64,000 nt of DNA from Flavobacterium xanthum (GTDB taxonomy: Bacteria; Bacteroidota; Bacteroidia; Flavobacteriales; Flavobacteriaceae). The stretch spans positions 32,249 through 96,248 of the forward strand of contig NZ_FRBU01000013.1 in the NCBI RefSeq assembly GCF_900142695.1, read 5' to 3'. Numbering within the stretch: the stretch's first letter is position 1; each line of letters begins with the position of its first letter. This document shows, piece after piece, positions 19,876 through 27,960 of the stretch. The translations under genes and the position numbers were made by a program. Below the pieces are notes generated by a model, which was not told the DNA's origin, made no database searches, and saw nothing but the letters and a program-made list of their open reading frames with translations.

Positions 19876-20628
19876 ATGAGAAAAAAAATTGTTGCAGGAA
19901 ACTGGAAAATGCATAAAAATGCAGAACAAACAGAAGATTTATTGAATGAATTAATAGCAAAAATCCCAACTGAGACGATAGTACAAGTTATTGTAGCTCC
20001 TACTTTTGTAAACTTGGCTTCTGCTGTTGATCATTTAGAATTTACTAATATTGAGGTTGCTGCGCAAAATGTTCATCAAGCAGAAAGTGGTGCTTTTACT
20101 GGCGAAATCTCCGCTGATATGTTGAAAAGTGTAGGTGTGGATACTGTAATTCTGGGACATTCAGAACGCAGGGCTATTTTCCATGAAACAGACGCATTAA
20201 TAGCGAATAAAGTAAATACCGCATTGGAACATGACATGAGAGTTATCTTTTGCTTTGGAGAAGAATTAAAGGACCGTCAATCTAAAAATCATTTTAATGT
20301 CGTTGAAAATCAATTAAGAGATGGTATATTTCACATTGAAACTAAGGACTGGGAAAGTATTGTTTTGGCCTACGAGCCAGTTTGGGCAATAGGAACTGGA
20401 GAGACAGCTTCTCCAGAACAAGCACAAGAAATGCATGAGTTTATCAGAGAAACAGTTCGCAAAGCTTTTGGAAGTGCTATTGCTGAAAACGTATCTATCC
20501 TTTATGGTGGAAGCGTAAAACCGGACAATGCAAAAGAAATTTTCTCAAAACCAGATGTTGACGGAGGTCTTATTGGTGGTGCCGCACTCAAAGCAGACGA
20601 TTTTGTTGCCATCGTAAACGCATTATAA
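19876..20628 (+). CDS. tpiA: Triosephosphate isomerase
   Basis: Interconverts dihydroxyacetone phosphate and glyceraldehyde 3-phosphate in glycolysis. The 250-residue TIM barrel has N9 and K11 in AGNWKMHKN, the catalytic histidine in ILGHSERR, the catalytic glutamate in AYEPVWAIGTG and the phosphate-binding YGGSVKP near the end. It is 83 bp downstream of the thioredoxin lipoprotein gene and is closed by a strong terminator. Confidence 0.98.
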   Translation: MRKKIVAGNWKMHKNAEQTEDLLNELIAKIPTETIVQVIVAPTFVNLASAVDHLEFTNIEVAAQNVHQAESGAFTGEISADMLKSVGVDTVILGHSERRAIFHETDALIANKVNTALEHDMRVIFCFGEELKDRQSKNHFNVVENQLRDGIFHIETKDWESIVLAYEPVWAIGTGETASPEQAQEMHEFIRETVRKAFGSAIAENVSILYGGSVKPDNAKEIFSKPDVDGGLIGGAALKADDFVAIVNAL

Positions 20629-20646
20629 AAGTTTATTAAAAAACAT

Positions 20647-20684
20647 AAAAAAAGCGGTGATTTTCTCTATCACCGCTTTTTTTT
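20647..20684. terminator. Bidirectional terminator between tpiA and the porin gene
   Basis: AAAGCGGTGA pairs with TCACCGCTTT, with A residues before and T residues after, so the hairpin serves both the tpiA transcript and the convergent porin gene. The porin stop codon overlaps the last bases of the T run. Confidence 0.88.
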
Positions 20685-21906
20685 ATATGCCTATCTCCAC
20701 CTGAAAACGCACATACCAATTATTTTTTATACTTCCATCAAAATAATTTAAAGTATCAAAAGTTAATTCACTTTGAAGTTTGAAACTGTGCTCCCAAATA
20801 TATTTAGTTAAGCCCACCGTATATTGTTTGGAATTTGGGGCTAACGCCTGAATATCTTTCCCTAGTTTTTGTGTTGAATATCGCCCAATGACCTCATAAT
20901 TTGAAGGAAAATTATAACTCAACTGATAATCAAATCCACTACCAACATAAGCGAAATTTGATTGTGAACTATCCTCTGGATTTACTGTCACAGCATTTCT
21001 TGACGTAACCCTAGACATGTAACTTGACATTGCAGCCCATCCATTGTATTTTAACATGGCATCTAACATTACTGATTTCATCGTGCGCTCTTCAAATAAA
21101 TCATTTCCTAATTGCCCTTGTGTCCTTTTGGCGTGATTATTTTGTTGAAAAGCTCCAGAAAGTAATAATTTAGGTCTTTTTTCTCTGATGATATCCCCTT
21201 CAAAATAAGTTCCGTCTTTAGCAAAAGATCCAAAAGGCAAAAGTTCCACTTTACCAGTCACTGCGACTCCGGCATCCGAATTTCCGGTGATGTTGCGTCC
21301 TTCACCACTAGAAATAGCCGTTTTAAAATTATATGAAAATTTATCTTTAAATTCATTCATATTATGGACTTGAAAACCAAAATCCCTATCAATCGTAAAG
21401 CGGGCATTATTAATAGAGCGATCCGTTAATTGCAACCCCCCAGATGAATTAACACGCTGACGATTTCCAGGTAATTTAGTTTGTCCAAAACTAATATTCC
21501 AATGTTTGTTGGGTCTGTAAAAAACAACTGCGTCCCGAATAATATTTAAATTTTCCCCTTCTTTAATTTCTCCCACATCACCTGGGGCAAAAGATAATTG
21601 AATGGCATACAAGAATTTTGGCGTTCCTACATATCCATCCAATCGCAAACGCAAGCGTCTAATTTGTCCATCGTAAGCTCCATCTTCCCCATCATTCTCT
21701 AGATAAGTTACTCTGTTTTGCATCCGAAACCGAATATTCAATTGGTATAAACTGTCCGGAGAAGTAATTCCAATTCCTTTTCCAAAGCTGTAGTACGGAA
21801 GTGCCGATAATTTTAAATCGTTATCCTGTTTCGTTTGTTTGATGTTTTCTTGCGCAGTTCCTAAAAAACTGTACAAAAACACCAAAAAAAGTGTCGTTTT
21901 TTTCAT
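20683..21906 (-). CDS. OprO/OprP-type outer membrane porin
   Basis: A 407-residue outer-membrane protein with a Sec signal ending near LGTAQ. The mature chain is a repeating beta-strand protein with RRLRLRLDGYVGTPKFLYAIQLS, FGQTKLPGNRQR and a strand-like end WYVRFQVEIGI. These are features of the phosphate-selective porin O/P family, common in Bacteroidota; the substrate cannot be read from sequence. Upstream on the minus strand lies TACATTTG (21929-21936) with a TTTG 17 bases further, a near-consensus promoter. It is divergent from prmA. Confidence 0.9.
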   Translation of the reverse strand: MKKTTLFLVFLYSFLGTAQENIKQTKQDNDLKLSALPYYSFGKGIGITSPDSLYQLNIRFRMQNRVTYLENDGEDGAYDGQIRRLRLRLDGYVGTPKFLYAIQLSFAPGDVGEIKEGENLNIIRDAVVFYRPNKHWNISFGQTKLPGNRQRVNSSGGLQLTDRSINNARFTIDRDFGFQVHNMNEFKDKFSYNFKTAISSGEGRNITGNSDAGVAVTGKVELLPFGSFAKDGTYFEGDIIREKRPKLLLSGAFQQNNHAKRTQGQLGNDLFEERTMKSVMLDAMLKYNGWAAMSSYMSRVTSRNAVTVNPEDSSQSNFAYVGSGFDYQLSYNFPSNYEVIGRYSTQKLGKDIQALAPNSKQYTVGLTKYIWEHSFKLQSELTFDTLNYFDGSIKNNWYVRFQVEIGI

Positions 21907-21928
21907 TGTTAGTAGTGTGTTCCTTTTG

Positions 21929-21957
21929 CAAATGTAAAATAAAAATTGATTTCCAAA
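21929..21957 (-). promoter_or_regulatory. Promoter of the porin gene
   Basis: On the minus strand TTTG (21954-21957) is followed by 17 bases and TACATTTG (21929-21936). Both boxes match the Bacteroidota consensus, with a spacer 2 bases shorter than usual. Confidence 0.65.
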
Positions 21958-21978
21958 TGCGATTTAAATAGTGATTGT

Positions 21979-21986
21979 TACCTTTG
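21979..21986 (+). promoter_or_regulatory. -7 box for prmA
   Basis: TACCTTTG matches TAnnTTTG 14 bases before the prmA ATG at 22001. No good -33 box is visible at 19 bases. It rules against the alternative GTG start at 21971, which lies upstream of the box. Confidence 0.5.
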
Positions 21987-22000
21987 CAAAAAAAAGAAGC

Positions 22001-22861
22001 ATGTCAAACATATATATTGGATATCATTTTACTATTGAATCAAAAGACCAAAGCGATAGCGAACAAGCGAAACAATTAGGTTCTGAAATATTAATCGCCG
22101 AGTTAGGAGAAAAAGCGTTTGAGAGTTTTACCGAAACGCAAGCGGGAATTTCCGCTTTTGTTCAAAAGGATTTATGGGACGAAACTATTTTAGAAGACAT
22201 TCATATTTTGCAGTCGGAAGAGTTTACAATCACGTATACTTTTGAAGAGATAGCACAAGTCAATTGGAATGAAGAATGGGAAAAGAATTTTGATGCCATA
22301 GATGTCGATGGAAATTGCCATGTCCGTGCGCCTTTTCACCCAAAAACAGATGCCGAATTTGATATTGTAATCGAGCCAAAAATGAGTTTTGGAACGGGTC
22401 ACCATGAAACAACGCACATGATGATTCAACATTTACTAGAAATGGATGTTACCGGACAAAAAACGCTCGACATGGGCTGTGGAACTGCAATTTTAGCAAT
22501 CCTTGCTGAGATGAAAGGAGCACAACCTATCGATGCCATTGATATTGACAACTGGTGTTACCTAAACTCTATTGAAAATGCAGAACGCAATAACTGCAAA
22601 CACATTACCGTTTATGAAGGAGAAGCTGCTTTATTGGCAGGCAAAAAATACGATTTGATTATTGCCAACATCAACAGAAATATTTTGTTGAACGATATGC
22701 AAAGTTATGTTGACAGCTTAAATCCAGATGGAACATTGCTTTTAAGCGGTTTCTACCAAGAGGATATTCCATTCATAGACGCTTCTTGCACGGAGAAAGG
22801 ATTAACTTATGTTAAAAAACTAGAAAGAAACAATTGGGTATCTTTAAAATATGTAAATTAG
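22001..22861 (+). CDS. prmA: Ribosomal protein L11 methyltransferase
   Basis: A SAM-dependent methyltransferase that trimethylates ribosomal protein L11. The 286-residue protein begins MSNIYIGYHFTIES, has an N-terminal substrate-binding half, and then the methyltransferase core: MSFGTGHHETT, the SAM-site LDMGCGTAILAI, and IIANINRNIL in place of the usual DLVxANI motif. It is 46 bp upstream of clpS and probably cotranscribed. Confidence 0.96.
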   Translation: MSNIYIGYHFTIESKDQSDSEQAKQLGSEILIAELGEKAFESFTETQAGISAFVQKDLWDETILEDIHILQSEEFTITYTFEEIAQVNWNEEWEKNFDAIDVDGNCHVRAPFHPKTDAEFDIVIEPKMSFGTGHHETTHMMIQHLLEMDVTGQKTLDMGCGTAILAILAEMKGAQPIDAIDIDNWCYLNSIENAERNNCKHITVYEGEAALLAGKKYDLIIANINRNILLNDMQSYVDSLNPDGTLLLSGFYQEDIPFIDASCTEKGLTYVKKLERNNWVSLKYVN

Positions 22862-22907
22862 TAGTGATGTTTTTTTATTAATTACGAAAGTACAAAAACC
22901 TACAAAA

Positions 22908-23183
22908 ATGAGTACTAAAGAAAAAGTAAGAGAAAGAGTAAGTGTCAAAGAAGCAATACAATTAGACCATGAAATTGTAGTTTACAACGATGATGTAAAT
23001 ACTTTTGACCATGTTATTGAAACTTTAATTCGCGTTTGTGATCACACGCCTGAACAAGCAGAACAATGCTCCTTGATTGTGCATTATAACGGAAAGTGTA
23101 CCGTAAAAACAGGTTCTTACGAAAAATTGAAACCACAATGCACCCAATTATTGGAAGCAGGTTTAAATGCAGAGATCATTTAA
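22908..23183 (+). CDS. clpS: ATP-dependent Clp protease adaptor
   Basis: A 91-residue adaptor that delivers N-end-rule substrates to ClpAP. The conserved core is clear: VVYNDDVNTFDHVIETL, then ICNH-like RVCDHTPEQAEQCSLIVHYNGKC. The variable N-terminal tail is lysine- and arginine-rich here. It follows prmA by 46 bp. Confidence 0.96.
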   Translation: MSTKEKVRERVSVKEAIQLDHEIVVYNDDVNTFDHVIETLIRVCDHTPEQAEQCSLIVHYNGKCTVKTGSYEKLKPQCTQLLEAGLNAEII

Positions 23184-23251
23184 AGAATAGTAGAAACTTC
23201 CCAGAGAGAAATAAAGTACTGTGCATCATTTAAAAACATTTTCTTTTATTC

Positions 23252-23259
23252 TATATTTG
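23252..23259 (+). promoter_or_regulatory. -7 box for the fatty acid hydroxylase-family gene
   Basis: TATATTTG matches TAnnTTTG 19 bases before the ATG at 23279. No matching -33 box was found. Confidence 0.45.
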
Positions 23260-23278
23260 AATATTAAAAATAGTTTTT

Positions 23279-24550
23279 ATGGAAGAATATGGTAAAATTT
23301 TAGTTTTTGTAATGCCCATTTTTTTAATTTTAATTATCCTTGAAAAAATATATGGGCATTACAAAGGAGAAGATACATCCCCCAATATGGACTCTGTTTC
23401 GAGTGTTAGCTCTGGAATGGTTAATTCCTTAAAAGATGTATTGGGACTCAGTATCACGCTAGTTTCCTATGATTGGATTGCCTCTAAAATAGCTTTATTT
23501 GAATTAGAGGCAACTGTTTTAACTTATGTTATTGGATTCATTGCTATCGATTTTTATGGCTATTGGAGCCATCGATTGTCTCACCAAATTAATTTCCTAT
23601 GGAATAAACATGCCATTCATCATAGTAGTGAGGAATTCAACTTGGCATGCGCCTTGCGTCAACCCATTTCAAGTTTTGTCAACTTGTTTACCTTTTTATT
23701 GATTCCAGCAGCCCTATTAGGAGTTCCCTCCAAAGTGATTGCGATTACCTTACCCATCCATTTATTCCTGCAATTCTGGTACCATACTAAGCACATTAAA
23801 AAAATTGGTTTTCTAGAACAAATATTGGTTTCTCCCTCACATCATCGGGTACATCATGCCATAAATCCCGAATATATGGATAAAAATCATTCCCAAATAT
23901 TTATAATTTGGGACAAATTGTTTGGCACTTTTCAAGCAGAATTAGCAGCGGTTCCGCCCGTTTTCGGCATAACGAGACCAGCACGAACATGGAATCCAAT
24001 CCGCATTAATTTCCAACATTTGTCATTGCTAATTACAGATGCTTGGCGCGCCGAAAACTGGAAAGATAAGTTTACAATTTGGTTCAAACCTACAGGTTGG
24101 CGTCCAGAAAATTTTGAAGAAAAATATCCAGTAACGAAAATCACCAATGTATATAACTTTGAAAAATATGGAACTCTACATTCCAAAAAACTGATGTATT
24201 GGTCCATTTTTCAGGCAATTGTTACTTTATTATTAATTAGCTATCTGTACAACTCCATTGCAATAATAGGCTTACCAAATGTATTTATTTACGGTGCTTT
24301 TATTTTTTTGACCGTTTATAGTTACACGGAATTAATGGATACGCGCAAAATTTCTATACTATGGGAAAGTATTCGTTTTGTGGTTGGTATTGGATTAATT
24401 TTCTATTTTGGAGATTGGTTTGGAATGAACCAACTTTTTCCTTTTGCCAGTTACATTATTGCGGGTTACCTTCTTTTATCTCTAGTAGTAACGCTCTATT
24501 TTGTAAAAAGTAATTTTGAAAAACAAACATTAATGGTACTTCAATTCTAA
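23279..24550 (+). CDS. Sterol desaturase/fatty acid hydroxylase family membrane protein
   Basis: A 423-residue membrane protein of the di-iron hydroxylase superfamily. The histidine clusters are present as HRLSH near residue 98, HAIHH about 14 residues later and SPSHHRVHH near 190, with membrane segments before and after. The C-terminal part adds four more hydrophobic segments, a layout like alkylglycerol monooxygenase (TMEM195). The likely role is oxidation of a lipid alkyl chain; the substrate is unknown. A YhhN-family gene follows 9 bp later, so both may process ether or plasmalogen-type lipids. Confidence 0.9.
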   Translation: MEEYGKILVFVMPIFLILIILEKIYGHYKGEDTSPNMDSVSSVSSGMVNSLKDVLGLSITLVSYDWIASKIALFELEATVLTYVIGFIAIDFYGYWSHRLSHQINFLWNKHAIHHSSEEFNLACALRQPISSFVNLFTFLLIPAALLGVPSKVIAITLPIHLFLQFWYHTKHIKKIGFLEQILVSPSHHRVHHAINPEYMDKNHSQIFIIWDKLFGTFQAELAAVPPVFGITRPARTWNPIRINFQHLSLLITDAWRAENWKDKFTIWFKPTGWRPENFEEKYPVTKITNVYNFEKYGTLHSKKLMYWSIFQAIVTLLLISYLYNSIAIIGLPNVFIYGAFIFLTVYSYTELMDTRKISILWESIRFVVGIGLIFYFGDWFGMNQLFPFASYIIAGYLLLSLVVTLYFVKSNFEKQTLMVLQF

Positions 24551-24559
24551 AATCAACTT

Positions 24560-25231
24560 ATGAAAAGCAACATAATAGTAAAAAGTTTTATTGGTTTTAG
24601 TCTGGTTTATCTTTTGCTAATTCTATTGGGAAGAGAGGATATTGCATGGTTTTTAAAACCATTTTTATTGTCGTTTTTAATTCTGGCAGTTTATGCACAT
24701 GAAAGATTCGTTACCAAAAAAATTCTATTAACCGCATTGACACTGTCTTGGATAGGTGATATGATCTTAATGTTTGCGGATCAAGGGAAGTTTTATTTTA
24801 TCGCAGGATTAATTGCTTTTCTACTTTCGCATATTTTCTACATCCTGCTTTTTAGCAAACAATTAAAAATATATTTAAAGAAAAGTAAAATCATTTATTG
24901 GGTTGGAGTTACTGCTATCGCCTTTTATTTAATTGTGCTGCTGTTGCTTTTATTACCTACTTTGGGAGACTTAAAAATTCCAGTTATTATTTATGCACTG
25001 ACAATTTCAATTATGCTATTATTTGCCTTGAAAGGCTTTTTGAACTGGCAAAAACCAGCTAATATCTATATTCTGATTGGAGCTATTGTTTTTGTAGCAT
25101 CAGATAGTATTTTGGCATTGGACAAATTTTATACCCCATTGCAATACAGCTCCTTTTTAATTATGACAACTTACCTCATTGCGCAGTACTTGATTGTTAG
25201 GGGCATTTTGAAATTAAACCAAAAAAAGTAG
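24560..25231 (+). CDS. YhhN/TMEM86 family lysoplasmalogenase-like protein
   Basis: A 223-residue membrane protein with about eight hydrophobic segments. Family markers are LSWIGDMILMF near residue 70, FLLSHIFYI and GAIVFVASDSILALDKF near residue 175. Characterised relatives cleave the vinyl-ether bond of lysoplasmalogens. It is 9 bp after the hydroxylase-family gene on the same strand, which supports a shared lipid pathway. Its stop codon overlaps a terminator that serves the opposite strand. Confidence 0.88.
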   Translation: MKSNIIVKSFIGFSLVYLLLILLGREDIAWFLKPFLLSFLILAVYAHERFVTKKILLTALTLSWIGDMILMFADQGKFYFIAGLIAFLLSHIFYILLFSKQLKIYLKKSKIIYWVGVTAIAFYLIVLLLLLLPTLGDLKIPVIIYALTISIMLLFALKGFLNWQKPANIYILIGAIVFVASDSILALDKFYTPLQYSSFLIMTTYLIAQYLIVRGILKLNQKK

Positions 25232-25253
25232 TGTTTTCCATTGAAAACACTAC
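25221..25253 (-). terminator. Terminator of the YeeE/YedE pair
   Basis: On the minus strand GTAGTGTTTTC pairs with GAAAACACTAC and is followed by seven T residues (25221-25227). It overlaps the last codons of the convergent YhhN-family gene. Confidence 0.75.
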
Positions 25254-25275
25254 TTCATCGATAGCTTTATTTTCA

Positions 25276-25692
25276 TTAATGGGGCAATTTACTCTTTAAT
25301 AATCCGTAGAGATAGGTTCCTACAAGTGCTCCAAAAAGCACAATTAATACAGTCCAAAAACCAGCACCAAGCAAAATGAATATAGGCCCTGGACAGGAAC
25401 CCACTAGAGCCCAACCCAATCCAAAAAATAGTCCTCCAATCCAGTACCGTGCTGATCCTTTTTCTTTGTCAGGAATTTCAATGGATTCTCCTTTAATGTC
25501 TTTGATGTTGTTTCGTTTTATGATTTGGATTCCAATAATTCCTGTCAAGATCGCAACCGAAATAATTCCGTACATGTGAAAAGACTGAAATTGAAACATT
25601 TCATAAATGCGATACCAGGAAACCGCTTCTGATTTGGTCAATACAATTCCGAAAACAAATCCAACCAAAAGATATTTTACTATATTTTTCAT
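25276..25692 (-). CDS. YeeE/YedE family protein, short half (DUF6691-like)
   Basis: A 138-residue membrane protein with four hydrophobic segments and the motif GSCPGPIFILLGAG, containing the single cysteine typical of YeeE/YedE sulfur-compound transporters. It is the second gene of a pair, 36 bp after the longer half, and the two together equal one full-length YeeE. Characterised relatives import thiosulfate. The first segment (residues 1-20) could be read as a signal peptide but is more likely a membrane helix. Confidence 0.92.
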   Translation of the reverse strand: MKNIVKYLLVGFVFGIVLTKSEAVSWYRIYEMFQFQSFHMYGIISVAILTGIIGIQIIKRNNIKDIKGESIEIPDKEKGSARYWIGGLFFGLGWALVGSCPGPIFILLGAGFWTVLIVLFGALVGTYLYGLLKSKLPH

Positions 25693-25728
25693 ACTTTTTA
25701 TTTAAAATTTTTAATGATGATTACTTTA

Positions 25729-26289
25729 CTAGTTTAGAATTAATGGCAATAAAAAATGAGCCATAATCAAACCACCGATAAAAAACCCAATCACCGCTTT
25801 CAAAGAAGGAATTTGCAAATTACTTAATCCTGAAATAGCGTGGCCTGAAGTACAACCTCCGGCATAACGCGAGCCAAAACCGATCAAAACACCTCCAACA
25901 AGCAGAATAAAAATGCTTTTTGGAGATTCTAAAATAGAGTTTCCAAAAAGTGCCTCTGGCACTAATTTTCCATTAGGAGCATCGATTCCGAGCTCCGCTA
26001 ATTGTGCAATCGTTTTAGGGTTGATAGCTACATTTGAAGCATCACTCATAAAATGTACGGCAACAAAACCACCTAACATGGCTCCTAAAACGACCACTAA
26101 ATTCCACCGTTGTGCTTTCCAATCAAAATCAAAAAAGGCTACTCGTTTTCCTAAACCAGCCATAGAACAAAGCGAGCGTAAATTAGAAGACATCCCGAAT
26201 GATTTACCAAAATAAATAAGCGCTAACATAATCATACCGATCAAAAACCCAGAAATATACCAAGACCAAGTTTGAAAAATTACATCCAT
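25729..26289 (-). CDS. YeeE/YedE family protein, long half
   Basis: A 186-residue membrane protein with about five membrane segments. The family cysteine motif is GGCTSGHAISGLS near residue 145, preceded by GFGSRYAG. Together with the following gene it forms the two-subunit YeeE/YedE transporter commonly found in Bacteroidota, probably for a reduced sulfur compound. No sulfurtransferase or persulfide dioxygenase gene is adjacent, although these are frequent neighbours elsewhere. Confidence 0.92.
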   Translation of the reverse strand: MDVIFQTWSWYISGFLIGMIMLALIYFGKSFGMSSNLRSLCSMAGLGKRVAFFDFDWKAQRWNLVVVLGAMLGGFVAVHFMSDASNVAINPKTIAQLAELGIDAPNGKLVPEALFGNSILESPKSIFILLVGGVLIGFGSRYAGGCTSGHAISGLSNLQIPSLKAVIGFFIGGLIMAHFLLPLILN

Positions 26290-26407
26290 AATTGTTTTTT
26301 TTGGGCAAAGATAAGAAGCATTTTAGCAGATAAAATGATAAATAAAAAATTCCGTGAAAAAGGTTTCAAAATATCTCTGAAACACGTTTCACGTATAAAG
26401 TTCTGTT

Positions 26408-26415
26408 TATCTTTG
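26408..26415 (+). promoter_or_regulatory. -7 box upstream of the lipoprotein gene at 26475
   Basis: TATCTTTG matches TAnnTTTG and would give a leader of about 50 bases. A GTTT 18 bases upstream is a weak -33 candidate. A short inverted repeat GTTTCA/TGAAAC lies just before it. Confidence 0.45.
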
Positions 26416-26474
26416 TGGCATTGTAAACATAAGATTCTCTAGTTACATTTTTCCCTTTTAATACTACCTACAAC

Positions 26475-26924
26475 ATGAAAAAATCGATTCTATTTTTTGC
26501 TATACTAATTGGCATGACCTCTTGTTCGAGTATACAATCTACTTTGAAAAATACGGATGATAATGCCCCAAACCTAGTGCTGAATAAAGACAATACATTT
26601 GTAATTACAGAATATAGTAAAGACAAAAAGTATGGCTTTGACAAAGACTATCCTATCAATCTATTTTTCAATAACACGAAAAATGAAACCGTTAATCAAC
26701 AACGATTTTTCAATGCGCTTGCTGGGCCTAATGGTGAAAAAATAACTTTTATAAAATTAGAAAACTGCTGTCCGTTTCCGACAAAAAGAAGTGAACTTGG
26801 CGCTGGATTTTTAGAGGTATTTGAAATAAAATGGGCTGGGCAAAAAAAACCAATTCTACTTTACTTAAACATCTATGAAAAAGGTATTTTGATGGTTCCA
26901 GTGGGACTTACATTGAAAAAATAA
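26475..26924 (+). CDS. Lipoprotein of unknown function upstream of kdsA
   Basis: A 149-residue protein with lipobox MTSC near residue 17. The mature domain has one vicinal cysteine pair in ENCCPFPTKRSELGAGFLEVFEI and ends in hydrophobic strands. I recall homologues being labelled 2-dehydro-3-deoxyphosphooctonate aldolase in databases because of their position next to kdsA. Nothing in this sequence resembles that enzyme. It may share transcription with kdsA, although a structured repeat lies between them. Confidence 0.82.
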   Translation: MKKSILFFAILIGMTSCSSIQSTLKNTDDNAPNLVLNKDNTFVITEYSKDKKYGFDKDYPINLFFNNTKNETVNQQRFFNALAGPNGEKITFIKLENCCPFPTKRSELGAGFLEVFEIKWAGQKKPILLYLNIYEKGILMVPVGLTLKK

Positions 26925-26964
26925 TCCCTTTAAAATCCCATAACATCCATGTTTACCAATTCCC

Positions 26965-27033
26965 TAGCCCTGATGGAAGTGGAAATCCTCCCGTTTTTCA
27001 GGGAGATTGAAGCGAACAGCAGGAAACAGCTCC
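26965..27033. repeat. Flavo-1-like structured repeat, copy C
   Basis: On the plus strand it reads TAGCCCTGATGGAAGTGG, AAATCC, an inner hairpin TCCC/GGGA, then GATTGAAGCGAACAGCAGG and AAACAGCTCC. It is the shortest copy, and lies between the lipoprotein gene and kdsA. Confidence 0.55.
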
Positions 27034-27064
27034 TAAAAAAAAGTTAATGCACCAAATTATTTGG

Positions 27065-27103
27065 AAATCATAAATCGTAAATCGTAAATCATAACTACCT
27101 TTG
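27065..27103 (+). promoter_or_regulatory. kdsA promoter region with four heptamer repeats
   Basis: Four consecutive 7-base units AAATCAT, AAATCGT, AAATCGT, AAATCAT occupy 27065-27092 and are followed 3 bases later by TACCTTTG (27096-27103), a full match to the Bacteroidota -7 box. The heptamers fill the spacer and -33 region, so their copy number would set promoter geometry. Confidence 0.6.
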
Positions 27104-27123
27104 CACCTTTAAAAAATCATACT

Positions 27124-27942
27124 ATGAACCTACAACATATTCCACAAATCAAATATACTGAGAGTGGCAATTTCTTTCTTCTAGCGGGTCCTTGTGCTAT
27201 TGAAGGGGAAGAAATGGCTATGCGAATTGCCGAAAAACTAGTTGGTATTACTGATAATTTACAAATTCCTTTCGTTTTTAAAGGTTCTTTCAAGAAAGCC
27301 AATCGATCTAGAATTGACAGTTTTTCAGGAATTGGAGACGAGAAAGCATTGAAAATCCTTAGAAAAGTTTCGGAAACGTTTAAAGTTCCTACCGTTACCG
27401 ATATTCATACCAATGAAGATGCTGATATGGCTGCTCAATATGTTGATGTGCTGCAAATTCCCGCTTTTTTAGTGCGCCAAACTGACTTGGTCGTGGCTGC
27501 TGCCAATACTGGAAAAGTAGTCAACTTGAAAAAAGGACAATTCATGAGTCCAGAAAGCATGAAGCATGCCGTTCAAAAAGTATTGGATTGTCACAATGAA
27601 AACGTGATGGTTACGGACAGAGGAACCATGTTTGGCTACCAAGACATGATTGTTGATTTTAGAGGAATTCCTACGATGCAACAATATGCTACTACCGTTC
27701 TTGACGTTACCCATTCGCTCCAACAACCCAACCAAACAGCTGGAGTTACTGGCGGAAGACCTGATATGATTGAAACTATCGCCAAAGCTGGTATCGCTGT
27801 AGGCGTAGACGGAATTTTTATTGAAACTCATTTTGATCCTGCTAATGCAAAAAGTGATGGTGCTAATATGTTGCATTTAGATTTTTTTGAATCCTTAATG
27901 ACTAAGCTAGTTGCCATCAGAAAAACAATTAATACATTTTAA
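27124..27942 (+). CDS. kdsA: 3-deoxy-8-phosphooctulonate (KDO-8-P) synthase
   Basis: Condenses phosphoenolpyruvate with arabinose 5-phosphate to make KDO-8-phosphate for lipopolysaccharide. The 272-residue TIM barrel carries LLAGPCAIEG, FKGSFKKANRSR, PTVTDIHTNEDA, IPAFLVRQTDL and DVTHSLQQPN. It has its own -7 box and is followed 18 bp later by an outer-membrane protein gene that may be cotranscribed. Confidence 0.97.
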   Translation: MNLQHIPQIKYTESGNFFLLAGPCAIEGEEMAMRIAEKLVGITDNLQIPFVFKGSFKKANRSRIDSFSGIGDEKALKILRKVSETFKVPTVTDIHTNEDADMAAQYVDVLQIPAFLVRQTDLVVAAANTGKVVNLKKGQFMSPESMKHAVQKVLDCHNENVMVTDRGTMFGYQDMIVDFRGIPTMQQYATTVLDVTHSLQQPNQTAGVTGGRPDMIETIAKAGIAVGVDGIFIETHFDPANAKSDGANMLHLDFFESLMTKLVAIRKTINTF

Positions 27943-27960
27943 ATTTAGGCCCCAAATACA

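Noticed and set aside
26475..26924. KDO-8-P synthase-like enzyme annotation for the lipoprotein
   Set aside because: The protein is a 149-residue lipoprotein with no aldolase motif; the real kdsA is the next gene.
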